NCBI GenBank assembly: GCA_964502705.1 | Contig: CAZCXZ010000002.1 | Location: 9,937 to 73,936 of the forward strand | Reading direction: 5' to 3' | DNA length: 64,000 nt | From: Berkiella sp964502705 | GTDB lineage: Bacteria; Pseudomonadota; Gammaproteobacteria; Berkiellales; Berkiellaceae | Shown here: positions 8,705 to 18,038 of the stretch, piece after piece | Layout: each line of letters opens with the position of its first letter | How positions within the stretch are numbered: the first letter of the stretch is position 1 | Translations under genes and position numbers: made by a program | Notes under the pieces: model-generated | Seen by the model: only the letters and a program-made list of their open reading frames with translations | Database searches by the model: none | What the model was told of the DNA's origin: nothing

Positions 8705-9984
8705 CAGAATTTGGCAGCTGCCGTTAACCAATACTTACGAGTATCGGCATAACCATATTCTTTTCGTCCGCTAAAATCTGCGTATTCAATTCCTAGGAAA
8801 TAGTTCTTAAACAGTGGGCGTTTAATCCCAAAATCCCACTCATGTCCGAAAGTATCACCACCGGTTTGTGCTTTGAAATGATGGTAGGTTGCTTCAACAA
8901 CTACTTCCCACGCAGTCACTTGTAAAGTTGCATACAAATCTTTTAAACCATCATCCGGTGTACGTGTAAATTTGCCAGCATAACCGTTGAATTCGTGCAG
9001 ACTTGCAAAGGGTGTTTTAAACGCCTTGCCGACAGCTCTATCATCACCACCTAATACTTCCAGTCCACCACTTAAATCCAAGAACAGCCAAGTGAACCCA
9101 CCATTAAGGTGATAGTAATTAGCATTGTAATCAACCGGATTAGGGTTCTTAGAATTTTGTCTTGCATATTCCATAACGCTGTAGAGCGTGAAATCGGCAA
9201 AAGGATAATCACCCTCATAGCGTAAGCCATAAGTGTTAGCGGAGAAATTAGGGAAATCAAAGTCGTGAATTAAATAACCGTAAGCAATAAATTCACCAAA
9301 AGGGAACACGGTTGCTGAGATGTTGATCAAATGAGAGGTATTGGCTCGTTGTGGAAAATAAGCACTTTGATTACCTTGATAGATGGTATTCACTTGATCG
9401 ATGTAAGCATAAAATAATTCAACATTCGTTAATGAGCGGTTGACAAGGCTTACTGCATCATAGGTTTTAGGCATTTGTCGGAAATCAGAAGTGCCCACAA
9501 AACGCTCGTTATCCAAGTTGATATTTTGACGTCCAAAAAGGATCTGTGTATCTGGGATGCCATCGAATGCAATTAACGCTTGCACCAAGGCTGTGCCTTT
9601 AGGGTCTGGGATCATGGCGTAGTGTATTTTAGAAGGGCTCGTGTTGCTGCCGCTATTGTGATGATTATTAAAATAAGAAGTTACATTATTGAAATCAAGC
9701 AAGCCATAAACATGATAAAAAGGCGCCGTATTATAGGTTAAACGGGTCGAGAGCGTGCTTGCTCGGCCAGGAAAATCAGGGTCTCTTGCCAATTGTGGCC
9801 AGCTTTTGTCGTTAACTTGTTCTTGTCTGAAACGCAATTTCAAGGAAGTATCGCCTTGAAAGAAGATATCTTCCAAGCAATTCGCTTTTCCTTCTGGCGT
9901 TTGAATTTCAGTTGTATAAAAACCCATGCTTAATGCAGGATAGGTTAATGCGAGTGCCATTAGGCGAGTTGTCATTTTTTTCAT
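8701..9984 (-). CDS. Alginate-export-type outer-membrane beta-barrel protein
   Basis: The 427-residue product has an N-terminal signal peptide (about 20 residues, MKKMTTRLMALALTYPALS) followed by strands typical of the alginate export / AlgE-like barrel family. These include an early SLKLRFRQEQVND strand, LSTRLTYNTAPF, the VQALIAFDGIPDTQILFGRQNINLDN-type segment, then alternating aromatic strands, and a last strand ending LTAAAKFC. The final Cys instead of a terminal Phe is unusual. The substrate is unknown: nothing else in the window belongs to alginate synthesis, so the family name should not be read as a function. The stop codon overlaps the end of mlaA by 3-4 bases in convergent orientation. 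Confidence 0.7.
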   Translation of the reverse strand: MKKMTTRLMALALTYPALSMGFYTTEIQTPEGKANCLEDIFFQGDTSLKLRFRQEQVNDKSWPQLARDPDFPGRASTLSTRLTYNTAPFYHVYGLLDFNNVTSYFNNHHNSGSNTSPSKIHYAMIPDPKGTALVQALIAFDGIPDTQILFGRQNINLDNERFVGTSDFRQMPKTYDAVSLVNRSLTNVELFYAYIDQVNTIYQGNQSAYFPQRANTSHLINISATVFPFGEFIAYGYLIHDFDFPNFSANTYGLRYEGDYPFADFTLYSVMEYARQNSKNPNPVDYNANYYHLNGGFTWLFLDLSGGLEVLGGDDRAVGKAFKTPFASLHEFNGYAGKFTRTPDDGLKDLYATLQVTAWEVVVEATYHHFKAQTGGDTFGHEWDFGIKRPLFKNYFLGIEYADFSGRKEYGYADTRKYWLTAAAKFC

Positions 9985-10171
9985 TTTTTCCCCGTAAGAA
10001 CAACACGGTGTAGGGTTACAGCAGCTGTCAATAATAATGATTGGCTTACCAGATATCCAGTATTTTACACCGTATGCTCTACTGTTTTGCCAAACTATCC
10101 GATTAATGGATTGGGACTATTCTATTCAGCTCCGACTACTTATAAACTATTGGACTAACATTAGGCTGTAA
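9985..10171. promoter_or_regulatory. Divergent intergenic region with a spaced inverted repeat
   Basis: This 187-base region separates the minus-strand barrel gene from the plus-strand phosphatase gene and must hold both promoters. ACGGTGTA at 10005-10012 and TACACCGT at 10066-10073 form an 8-base inverted repeat with a 53-base spacer, close to the barrel gene start. No convincing -35/-10 pair was identified. Confidence 0.3.
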
Positions 10172-11362
10172 ATGAAGACAGACATCATGAGTTCATACGG
10201 GCGCATACTGAGTGCAGACAGTGAAGCGCTATTTCGCAAACATGTCGTCGACTATTTAGAAGACAGTGGCTTTACCATGTATGAAGCAAAAGATGGTGAA
10301 GAAGCGATGACCATATTTCGCGATAAAAAACCTGATCTCGTGCTCAGTAGTTTGGCTATGCCTGGTATGAATGGATTAAAGCTACTTGAATCGATTAAAC
10401 GAGAGTCGCCCGAAACACCGGTTGTTATCGTTGCTGATTCGCACGATACCGATGATTTAATTGAAGCATTGCGTTTAGGCGCTCAAGATTATGTACTAAA
10501 GCCGGTTGTGAATATGACGGTGCTTGAGCATGCGGTATGTCGAGCATTAGAAGGTGGGCGTCTGGTTACGGAAAATAAAAAATACCGTGAAGAGCTCGAA
10601 GCGAAAAATATTCAGCTAGCGCAAAGTTTAGAGACACTCAAAGAAGATCAAGAAGCAGGCAAAAGTGTTCAGCAACAACTGCTGCCAAAACAAGAGATGG
10701 AATTTCAATCATGTCATTTTACGCATCGAATGGTTCCTTCACTCTATCTCAGCGGTGATTTTATTGATTACTTTGAAATCAATGATGACAAAATTGCTTT
10801 TTATATAGCAGATGTTTCAGGGCATGGTGCATCTTCAGCGTTTATTACCGTGTTACTCAAGAGCTTTATTGAGAAAATGGTTTTAAATTATGAAATGGAA
10901 TATGACGATCATATTTTACATCCCGAGAAAGTTTTAAAATTACTGAGTGATGAAATACTAAAAGTGAAACTCGGAAAATATTTAACAATGGTTTATGGTG
11001 TTATTGATACCACACAGAATATGCTCTTTTATAGTATTGGGGGACATTGTCCTAATCCATTATTATGGGATGGCGAACAAAGTTCATTTCTACCTGGCAG
11101 AGGTTTTGCAGTAGGCATCTATAAAGGTGCGGAATATGAACAGTATCAGCATCCTTTAAAAGACTCGTTTGGTATCGCGATGTTTTCTGATGGCATTTTT
11201 GAAATCATGAAAGGCAAGGACATGGCTGAAAAGGAAGCAGAGTTGCTTTCATTAATGAAAATTCCCGACATCAGCGTTGAGAAGATGTTATCAGCGCTGG
11301 GTGTGGGACTTGAGGCGAGCTATCCCGATGATATTTCTTTGTTAATGGTGCGTAAGGGTTAA
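10172..11362 (+). CDS. RssB-like response regulator: pseudo-receiver plus PP2C-type Ser/Thr phosphatase
   Basis: The 396-residue protein has a receiver domain (about 10-125), a coiled linker (about 130-165) and a PP2C-type (RsbU/SpoIIE-like) phosphatase domain (about 170-396). The receiver resembles RssB, including a MPGMNGLKLLE stretch. However, the phosphoacceptor position is Ser60 (context PDLVLSSLAMPG, where an Asp is expected), and the acidic pair is reduced to Asp16-Ser17. Lys110 is kept. The phosphatase metal motifs look intact: SGDFIDYF, IADVSGHG, FSDGIFE and PDDISLL. The family dephosphorylates a STAS-domain anti-sigma antagonist, and just such a protein starts two bases after the stop. 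By analogy with Pseudomonas RssB/RssC it may control a sigma factor by partner switching, but the input cannot be classical phosphorylation. An alternative ATG exists five codons in. Confidence 0.82.
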   Translation: MKTDIMSSYGRILSADSEALFRKHVVDYLEDSGFTMYEAKDGEEAMTIFRDKKPDLVLSSLAMPGMNGLKLLESIKRESPETPVVIVADSHDTDDLIEALRLGAQDYVLKPVVNMTVLEHAVCRALEGGRLVTENKKYREELEAKNIQLAQSLETLKEDQEAGKSVQQQLLPKQEMEFQSCHFTHRMVPSLYLSGDFIDYFEINDDKIAFYIADVSGHGASSAFITVLLKSFIEKMVLNYEMEYDDHILHPEKVLKLLSDEILKVKLGKYLTMVYGVIDTTQNMLFYSIGGHCPNPLLWDGEQSSFLPGRGFAVGIYKGAEYEQYQHPLKDSFGIAMFSDGIFEIMKGKDMAEKEAELLSLMKIPDISVEKMLSALGVGLEASYPDDISLLMVRKG

Positions 11363-11364
11363 AT

Positions 11365-11862
11365 ATGCAAACTTATCCAATTTTATATCTCAATAAAAAA
11401 GATTTTTTTGTATTAAAGCTGATTGGTGAGTTGCGATTTAATATTGCACCAACCTTAGAAAACGTATTGAAGCTATGTAACCCGTATGAAGCGCAAAAGG
11501 ATATTTTAATCGATATGTCGCAAACCACCATGGTTGATAGCACCGTATTAGGGACGTTGTTGAATTTCTTCTTAGCAGAAGAACATCGTCACCTGTTCAC
11601 GCAGGAGCCACCCAGCATTGTTTGTAATAACGATGACATAAAACGAATTTTAAGAGATATCGGTTTTACACAGCTATTTAAAGTAAAGGAATACGATGAA
11701 AGGTTGGCAGATATCTGGGATGAATATACGATGGTTGAAGAGAGTACTGTTGAGAAAGGCGTGATCGAAGAATGTATTCGTCATTCCCATTTAACGTTAA
11801 GCCAACTACATCGTCCTCGGTCAGATATGGACTTAGTGGTAAGAACCCTAAAAGATAAATAG
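11365..11862 (+). CDS. STAS-domain anti-sigma factor antagonist (RssC-like)
   Basis: The 165-residue cytoplasmic protein has a STAS fold. The core strand and helix carry DILIDMSQTTMVDSTVLGTL, in which the Ser of VDSTVLG occupies the position phosphorylated in SpoIIAA/RsbV-type antagonists. Residues about 120-165 are an extra acidic and helical tail. It begins two bases after the upstream phosphatase stop, so translational coupling is likely, and the pair makes a phosphatase-substrate module. The kinase/anti-sigma partner is not in the window. It is 37 bases upstream of lapB, so the switch may be co-transcribed with adhesin export genes. Confidence 0.8.
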   Translation: MQTYPILYLNKKDFFVLKLIGELRFNIAPTLENVLKLCNPYEAQKDILIDMSQTTMVDSTVLGTLLNFFLAEEHRHLFTQEPPSIVCNNDDIKRILRDIGFTQLFKVKEYDERLADIWDEYTMVEESTVEKGVIEECIRHSHLTLSQLHRPRSDMDLVVRTLKDK

Positions 11863-11898
11863 CAATAGCAACTTTGTATGTTGGAGTAATAAGTTATT

Positions 11899-14220
11899 AT
11901 GGATCAACCAAGCGATTCATCCAAAAATAAAAAGGATAAAGATAAGGATAAGGCTGAAAAACAGTCAGCAGAAACACCTATTGAAGGTGCTGTTGGCGCA
12001 GTTGAAATGGCCGGTAATCTGATCAAAGAGAAGCTAGCGGAAGGCCAGCAGACCGATGATGACGCAGAGCCGCAATGGAAAGTGCCGCCAGCACACCATA
12101 TTGCGCATGATCCGCTATTGGGTTGCCTCGTGGTACTCACACGTCTGCAACATAATCCCTTTTCACCGGAAACCTTAATTGCAGGTTTGCCATTAGTCGA
12201 CAATAAATTAACCCCTGAGTTGTTTATTAGAGCTGCTGCTCGTGCAGGGTTGTCGGCACAAATCGTTTCACGAACCTTAGCCGATATTTCGCCATTGGTG
12301 TTGCCAGCCGTATTACTACTTAAAAATCGCCAAGCCTGCATTTTGATCGCTAAAGACGATGCAAAAGGCACCGCAACCATTATCCAACCAGAATCTAAAC
12401 AAGGTGAGCGCGTTGTACCGATTGCCGAGTTGGCGAAGCAATATACCGGCTATTCCATTTTTAGCCGACCAGCTTTTCAATTTGACAAGCGTAGTGACGA
12501 AGGCTTCAAAGAAAGACCTAAAAACTGGTTTTGGAGCGTTATTGCAACGACTTGGAAAATCTACTCAGAAGTTTTGGTCGCTTCGTTTTTCATTAACGTA
12601 TTTGCGATTGCTTCTTCATTATTTGTGATGAACGTATACGATAGGGTCGTACCTAACAATGCGATGGACACCTTGACCGTGTTATCGATTGGTGTATTCA
12701 TCGTGTTTACCTTCGACTTTATTATGAAAATGTTACGTGGTTACTTTATTGATATTGCCGCAAAGAAGACCGACGTGATTTTATCGTCGAATATTTTTGA
12801 ACAAATGATGGGTATTCGCATGGAGGCACGCCCAGAGTCAGTAGGTAACTTTGCGAACAATTTACAACAATTTGATTCATTCAGAGACTTCTTTACTTCA
12901 ACGACGATCAGCACGCTGATCGACTTGCCATTCGTTCTATTCTTTATCGCCATTATTTTTACGTTGGGTGGATATATCGTTATTGTCCCCATCTTGTCAG
13001 TGCCGTTGGTTATTTTAGTTGGGTTTATGATCCAAGGGCCATTGAATAAGGCAGTCAAAGAATCTTATCGCTATTCAGGTCAGAAGCATGCGATGTTAAT
13101 TGAATCGCTCTCAGCCGTTGAGACAATTAAAAGTATTTCCGCTGAAAGCCCTTTACAACGTAAATGGGAACATGCCGTTGGGATGGCTGCAAAAATTGGT
13201 ACGAAAGTGCGAGGCTGGTCATTAACTGCGGTGAGTTTCTCGGTTTATGTTCAACAAGTTGCAGGCGTGCTGGTGGTGATATTAGGTGTGAACCGGATTG
13301 CCGATGGTGATATGACCATGGGGGCGTTGATTGCTTGTACCATTTTAACAGGTCGCGCACTCGCACCGTTGTCACAAATTGCAGGATTAATGACACGCTA
13401 CCATCAATCGGTTGCAGCGTTGCAGTCACTCGATAATGTGATGAAAATGCCAACAGACAGACTACGAGGTCGCACACCTTTACATCGTCCGCAGTTAACG
13501 GGCGATATCGAAATCAGAGATGTGACATTTAAATATCCACGTCAGCAAGTGCCTGCGCTCAGCAATATTACCTTTAGCATTTCACCTGGTGAAAAGGTGG
13601 GTATCATTGGTCGAATTGGTTCAGGTAAAACCACGATTGAAAAATTGATATTAGGCTTATATCAAACAACCGAAGGCACCGTGTTGATGGACGGTACCGA
13701 AATTAGCCAATTAGATCCGGCTTCAATGCGTCGTAATATTGGCTATGTACCTCAAGATGTCATTTTATTTTATGGCACAGTTAAAGAAAATATCACCTAC
13801 GGTGCCCCTTTTGCAGACGATGTTTCTGTACTAAGGGCAGCTAAAATTGCCGGCGTCACCGATTTTGTATCAAAGCACCCACAAGGTTTTGATATGCCAG
13901 TAGGGGAACGTGGTGAAAAGCTTTCAGGTGGTCAAAGACAAGCCGTGGCAATTGCCCGTGCTTTGATTTTGGATCCACCCATCTTGGTGTTAGATGAACC
14001 GACCAACATGATGGACAATCGCACAGAAGAAATTTTCAAAAATCAGCTAATTGAAGCATCTAAAGGAAAAACACTATTGCTGGTCACACATAAAGGCTCA
14101 TTACTATCACTAGTTGACCGCTTAATTTTGATGGATGGCGGTAAAGTGATAGCAGATGGTCCAAGAGATTTAGTTTTAAAGGCACTAGCCGAGGGGAAGT
14201 TGCACTCACATGCGCGATAA
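11899..14220 (+). CDS. lapB: Type I secretion ABC transporter, LapB-like
   Basis: This 773-residue inner-membrane ATPase exports a large adhesin through a LapB-LapC-LapE channel. A Lys/Asp-rich N-terminal stretch (1-65) precedes a C39-like domain (about 70-200) that lacks the catalytic His and so is a substrate-docking rather than protease domain, as in LapB and HlyB. The transmembrane domain spans about 215-490. The ATPase has Walker A GRIGSGKTT (about 570-578), signature LSGGQ (675-679) and Walker B ILVLDEP (695-701). The C-terminus overlaps lapC by 11 bases, indicating coupled expression. The Lys/Asp-rich N-terminal extension is longer than in Pseudomonas LapB. The full set with LapC, TolC, LapG and LapD supports the Lap assignment over a toxin exporter. 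Confidence 0.9.
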   Translation: MDQPSDSSKNKKDKDKDKAEKQSAETPIEGAVGAVEMAGNLIKEKLAEGQQTDDDAEPQWKVPPAHHIAHDPLLGCLVVLTRLQHNPFSPETLIAGLPLVDNKLTPELFIRAAARAGLSAQIVSRTLADISPLVLPAVLLLKNRQACILIAKDDAKGTATIIQPESKQGERVVPIAELAKQYTGYSIFSRPAFQFDKRSDEGFKERPKNWFWSVIATTWKIYSEVLVASFFINVFAIASSLFVMNVYDRVVPNNAMDTLTVLSIGVFIVFTFDFIMKMLRGYFIDIAAKKTDVILSSNIFEQMMGIRMEARPESVGNFANNLQQFDSFRDFFTSTTISTLIDLPFVLFFIAIIFTLGGYIVIVPILSVPLVILVGFMIQGPLNKAVKESYRYSGQKHAMLIESLSAVETIKSISAESPLQRKWEHAVGMAAKIGTKVRGWSLTAVSFSVYVQQVAGVLVVILGVNRIADGDMTMGALIACTILTGRALAPLSQIAGLMTRYHQSVAALQSLDNVMKMPTDRLRGRTPLHRPQLTGDIEIRDVTFKYPRQQVPALSNITFSISPGEKVGIIGRIGSGKTTIEKLILGLYQTTEGTVLMDGTEISQLDPASMRRNIGYVPQDVILFYGTVKENITYGAPFADDVSVLRAAKIAGVTDFVSKHPQGFDMPVGERGEKLSGGQRQAVAIARALILDPPILVLDEPTNMMDNRTEEIFKNQLIEASKGKTLLLVTHKGSLLSLVDRLILMDGGKVIADGPRDLVLKALAEGKLHSHAR

Positions 14221-15598
14221 ATTCTTACAATTACGAGAAGCCGTTAATGAGCTGGCAGTCACCAAAAAGAAGGCTGAGATCCAAGAGGTTGATGTTGAGT
14301 TCATGACCGACTCTAGCGCGGCAATGCTGCAAGGCGTTCCTTTCCGCTATCATCTCATTTTAATTGCAGCCGCAGGGTTTTTATTTATTGCCGGTGTTTG
14401 GGCAAGTTTTGCAACACTTGATGTGGTTACCGTGGCACAAGGAAAAGTGATCCCTTCACGTAGTATGCAGGTCGTGCAAAACTTGGAAGGGGGTATCGTT
14501 AAAGATATCCGCGTTAAAGTGGGTGAGGTCGTTGAACGGGGTCAAGTCGTCATGATTATTGACGATACGCGTTTCGTTTCGTCAATGAAAGAAGGCGAAG
14601 TGCAAACAGATGCCTTGCAAGCCAAAATTGAGCGCTTAACTGCTGAAACATCGGGGGCTCCCTTAAAGTTCACCAAAAAGCTAGAAGAAGGTGCACCAGA
14701 TACCGTTAAGAGCGAGCAAAACTTGTATGAAAATCGTAAAAACGAACTTCAAGTAAAACTGAATATTCTTAAAGATGATGTTGAGCAGAAAAAACAAGAA
14801 TTATCTGGAGCAATGGGTAAGAAAGATCAGATTGAACGTAGCTTAACCTTGGTTAAAAAAGAATTGTCGTTAACCAAGCCTTTAGTTGCACAAGGTGCGG
14901 TATCTGAAGTGGATGTGTTGCGTTTAGAAAGAACCGTGAATGATTTAGCGGGTGAATTAGAACAAACGCAATTGTCGATCCCTAAGTTAGAAGCAAGTTT
15001 AACGGGCGCACAACGAAAAATTGATGAGCTGTTATTAGGCTTCAAATCAGATGCATTTAAGGAACTGAATGCCTCTAAAGCAGAATATGCAAGATTATTT
15101 GAAAGTAATAAAGCCGCTGCAGACAGAGTTACAAGAACCATGGTGCGATCCCCTGTTAGAGGGACTGTGAACCAGGTCAAAGTGCAAACGATTGGCGGTA
15201 TCGTTCAGCCTGGTCAAGATTTGATGGATATTGTGCCTTTAGATGAAACCTTACTCATTGAAGCCAATGTTCGACCTTCAGACATCGGCTTTTTACGACC
15301 TGGATTATCGGCAACGGTCAAGATATCTGCTTACGACTTTTCAATTTATGGTGGTCTAAAAGCGGTGGTGGAGCACATTAGTGCGGATACGATCACTGAT
15401 GAAAAAGGGAATGCCTTTTACCAAATCCGCGTACGAACAACAGAAGCAAGTTATCTAGTAGGTAAACATGGCGAACGCCTACAGATTATCCCGGGTATGA
15501 GTGCAACGGTTGACATTTTAACCGGCGAAAAGACCGTATTAGAGTATTTACTAAAACCAATTATCAAAGCCAAACGCAATGCGATGAGAGAGCGCTAA
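14210..15598 (+). CDS. lapC: HlyD-family membrane fusion protein, LapC-like
   Basis: The 462-residue periplasmic adaptor has a cytoplasmic N-terminal tail (about 1-45), one membrane helix (about 46-70, LILIAAAGFLFIAGVWASF) and then a biotinyl-lipoyl-like half (VVQNLEGGIVKDIRVKVGEVV). A long coiled-coil hairpin (about 125-300) is followed by the returning lipoyl/beta-barrel half (MVRSPVRGTVNQVKVQTIGG) and the HlyD C-terminal signature GMSATVDILTGEKTVLEYLLKP. It links the LapB ATPase to the outer-membrane channel. The start overlaps the lapB stop by 11 bases. Length and layout are normal for the family. Confidence 0.9.
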   Translation: MRDKFLQLREAVNELAVTKKKAEIQEVDVEFMTDSSAAMLQGVPFRYHLILIAAAGFLFIAGVWASFATLDVVTVAQGKVIPSRSMQVVQNLEGGIVKDIRVKVGEVVERGQVVMIIDDTRFVSSMKEGEVQTDALQAKIERLTAETSGAPLKFTKKLEEGAPDTVKSEQNLYENRKNELQVKLNILKDDVEQKKQELSGAMGKKDQIERSLTLVKKELSLTKPLVAQGAVSEVDVLRLERTVNDLAGELEQTQLSIPKLEASLTGAQRKIDELLLGFKSDAFKELNASKAEYARLFESNKAAADRVTRTMVRSPVRGTVNQVKVQTIGGIVQPGQDLMDIVPLDETLLIEANVRPSDIGFLRPGLSATVKISAYDFSIYGGLKAVVEHISADTITDEKGNAFYQIRVRTTEASYLVGKHGERLQIIPGMSATVDILTGEKTVLEYLLKPIIKAKRNAMRER

Positions 15599-15602
15599 GC
15601 CC

Positions 15603-16283
15603 ATGATATTGATAGCCTCGTCAGATGTGGAAATGGCCGCGCGTTGGCATGAGCTTCTGGCGAGTACTTATCCGGTATATGACGTTGATGTGCATGAACG
15701 AAGAGCGCTAGACCTTTGTTTGAAAAAAGTCACATTCGATGTGTTGGTAGTCGATCTGCAATTATTGGGCGAATCAGGTGTGAATGAGATCGCGAGTTTG
15801 CGTGAAATTCAACCTGGCTTGAATATTGTTATCATGGCGCGCGTCCCAGATGAACGTGAAGAGATATCCGCGATCATTTTTGGTGCTAAAGCTTACTGTA
15901 GTTTTAATATTGAGTTGACTATCCTGCCAAAAGTAATCAAAACCGTCATGGAAAATGAATTGTGGGTCGATCGTAAGTTTGTTACCCGTTTACTTTCCGA
16001 AATCGAAGATATTACACATGCAAAACACCAGGAAGCGCAGCATTTAGATAAAGGCATCTCAACGATGACACCCAGGGAATGCGAAATTGCTGCTTTGGTC
16101 GCAACCGGATCGAGTAATAGAAAAATAGCCGATCAACTGAGTATTTCAGAGCGAACAGTCAAAGCACATCTTGGCGTGATTTTTCGTAAAATTGGTATTA
16201 GCGATCGACTACAACTGGCCCTATATATGAACCGACATCAGCAACTCTCTACGATTTGGCATGGCAACAAATCTCCCCGCTAA
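15603..16283 (+). CDS. LuxR/NarL-type DNA-binding regulator with degenerate receiver
   Basis: The 226-residue protein starts four bases after lapC. Residues 1-120 form a receiver-like domain with Asp51 (DVLVVDLQLLGESG) in the phosphoacceptor position. The acidic pair is replaced by Ser6-Ser7 and the conserved Lys is absent (context GAKAYCSFN), so phosphorylation is doubtful. Residues about 150-215 are a LuxR-type helix-turn-helix (MTPRECEIAALVATGSSNRKI followed by ISERTVKAHLGVIFRKIG), which is well conserved. Its position between lapC and the tolC-like gene suggests local control of adhesin export or biofilm genes. That role is inferred from context only. Confidence 0.82.
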   Translation: MILIASSDVEMAARWHELLASTYPVYDVDVHERRALDLCLKKVTFDVLVVDLQLLGESGVNEIASLREIQPGLNIVIMARVPDEREEISAIIFGAKAYCSFNIELTILPKVIKTVMENELWVDRKFVTRLLSEIEDITHAKHQEAQHLDKGISTMTPRECEIAALVATGSSNRKIADQLSISERTVKAHLGVIFRKIGISDRLQLALYMNRHQQLSTIWHGNKSPR

Positions 16284-16585
16284 AAAAATTCTTGTGCACA
16301 TCACCATCATTCGGTAAGTTCTTAGGAGCTTATTATATGAATCGTAATTTTTTTTAGTTAGCAAACAGTGAATACTGTCTAGATAATTAATAATATTTAA
16401 ATTAATATAGGCTGAATAAATTCCCTTTCATTAGATGGCAGGGTATATTACAAAAGGGTGGACATGGTAGCAAACGTGTTCTGTAGCAAAGTAGCTAACC
16501 TGCTGTATAGGTTGGTCAATGTATGCAGAGTAACCAAGCTGGTGTCCGAAAGCGTTTATGGATAGACGGAAGAGCGAACACAGTC
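16284..16585 (+). other. 302-base leader region upstream of the tolC-like gene, with a possible 33-codon ORF
   Basis: The region is very AT-rich between about 16370 and 16430. From 16464 to 16565 there is an ATG ORF of 33 codons, beginning MVANVFCSKV, preceded by GGGTGG at good spacing; it ends 20 bases before the preferred tolC start. It could be a leader peptide or chance. The tolC frame itself is open up to an ATG at 16523, but that would put 21 polar residues in front of the signal peptide. No terminator is seen after the LuxR-type gene. Confidence 0.3.
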
Positions 16586-18013
16586 ATGTCAAAAAACAGA
16601 TTATTAAAAATACTCTTACCTTCAATCGCGTTAACATTTGCCACACAAGCTGATGCATACACCGTACATGAAGCGGTTGCACATACGCTTGCAACATCTC
16701 CTGATTTTTTAATCAGCACGAACGTTCGTGATCAAGTAGATAAACAACTACGCGAAGCTTATGCAGGTTACTTACCATCTGTCGATTTGACAGCAGGATT
16801 AGGACAACAATACACAAACAATTCAACTACGCGTGGCGTTGCCGGTTATAATGGTACAACCCCTGTTGCCTTAGTTGCGCCTGTTGCTTCGCGTGGTACA
16901 ACAACCATGGAACGAACAGAATTTGGCTTAACCGCCACACAAATGTTGTTCGATGGTTTTGCTGTTTATCACGACGTTGAAGGTAACAAGGCTCGTGTAC
17001 GCGCTGAATCATGGCGTGTTAACGGCAATGCTCAAGATACTGCACTGAAAGTGGTTGAAGCTTTCTTAAACGTATTACAAAACAGAGACTTGGTAGTGAA
17101 CACAAGAGAAAATCTTGCCACTATCGAACGTATTTATGGCCAAATTCAAAAACGCAGCGAAGGCGGTATCGGTCGTAAAGCAGATTTAGACCAAGCTGAA
17201 GCACGTGTTGCATTAGCACGCGTTAATCATTTAGCACAACAAGCTTTGTTAAGAGATGCAGAAACGGCATTCTTACGCCAAGTGGGTATTCCAGTTCCTT
17301 CAAACTTAGAATTACCACAAACACCACAAGGCTTCCCAAATTCTGAAAACGCAGCAGTGGATCTCGGCTTAAAATGTCACCCTGTTTTACGTGCATCAGT
17401 TGAAGACGTTCAAGTAACACGTGAAGAATACAAAGGCACAAGAGCGCCTTTCGTGCCCAGATTGGATCTCCAATTAGGCCACACACGTAATCATAACGTT
17501 GATGGTAACCATGGCGACAGCGATGATAACACCGCAATGTTACGTGCGCGTTGGAACTTGTTCAAAGGTGGTAAAGATTTAGCAACCATCTGTGAAAAAG
17601 CCTCCAAAATGCAAGAAGCACAAGAAGTTTCGAATCGTGCACAACGTCAAGTGGTTGAAACTGTTCGTTTAGCTTGGAACTTATACTTAACAGCAGACCA
17701 ACAATTACCACCTTTGAAAGATCACGTTGATTCTTCTATCAAAACGCGTGACGCTTATCAAAAGCAATTTAATATCGGTCAACGTACTTTGCTTGACTTA
17801 TTAGATTCTGAAAACGAGTTGTTTGGTGCAAGACAAGATTGGATCCAAGGTCGATACAAACGTATCTTAGGTCAGTATCGGGTTATGAATGCGACCGGTG
17901 ATCTCACCCGCTCAGTCGGTGTGTCCTTACCACGTCAAGCAGAACCTAGAGCGACTGGCGTAATGGACGGAGCTATGCGTTTCTTTGACAAAACAAGCAC
18001 CTTGTTTGACTAA
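16586..18013 (+). CDS. lapE: TolC-family outer-membrane channel, LapE-like
   Basis: The preferred ATG at 16586 gives a 475-residue protein with a clean signal peptide (MSKNRLLKILLPSIALTFATQADA, cut before YTVHEAV); the upstream in-frame ATG at 16523 would spoil it. The mature protein has the two tandem outer-membrane efflux repeats of TolC: EAVAHTLATSPDF near the start, a first helical hairpin with GLTATQMLFDGF and the RKADLDQAEARVALARVN segment. The second half has LDLQLGHTRNHN, ARWNLFKGG and RTLLDLLDSENELF. It forms the trimeric channel-tunnel for type I export. Its location between lapBC and lapGD argues for a dedicated LapE/AggA role rather than general efflux. A strong terminator follows. 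Confidence 0.88.
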   Translation: MSKNRLLKILLPSIALTFATQADAYTVHEAVAHTLATSPDFLISTNVRDQVDKQLREAYAGYLPSVDLTAGLGQQYTNNSTTRGVAGYNGTTPVALVAPVASRGTTTMERTEFGLTATQMLFDGFAVYHDVEGNKARVRAESWRVNGNAQDTALKVVEAFLNVLQNRDLVVNTRENLATIERIYGQIQKRSEGGIGRKADLDQAEARVALARVNHLAQQALLRDAETAFLRQVGIPVPSNLELPQTPQGFPNSENAAVDLGLKCHPVLRASVEDVQVTREEYKGTRAPFVPRLDLQLGHTRNHNVDGNHGDSDDNTAMLRARWNLFKGGKDLATICEKASKMQEAQEVSNRAQRQVVETVRLAWNLYLTADQQLPPLKDHVDSSIKTRDAYQKQFNIGQRTLLDLLDSENELFGARQDWIQGRYKRILGQYRVMNATGDLTRSVGVSLPRQAEPRATGVMDGAMRFFDKTSTLFD

Positions 18014-18038
18014 AGAATACGACTAGATGAAGTATCAT

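Noticed and set aside
8701..9984. Calling the barrel protein an alginate exporter in function
   Set aside because: Only the barrel family is suggested; no alginate polymerase, epimerase or lyase genes occur nearby.
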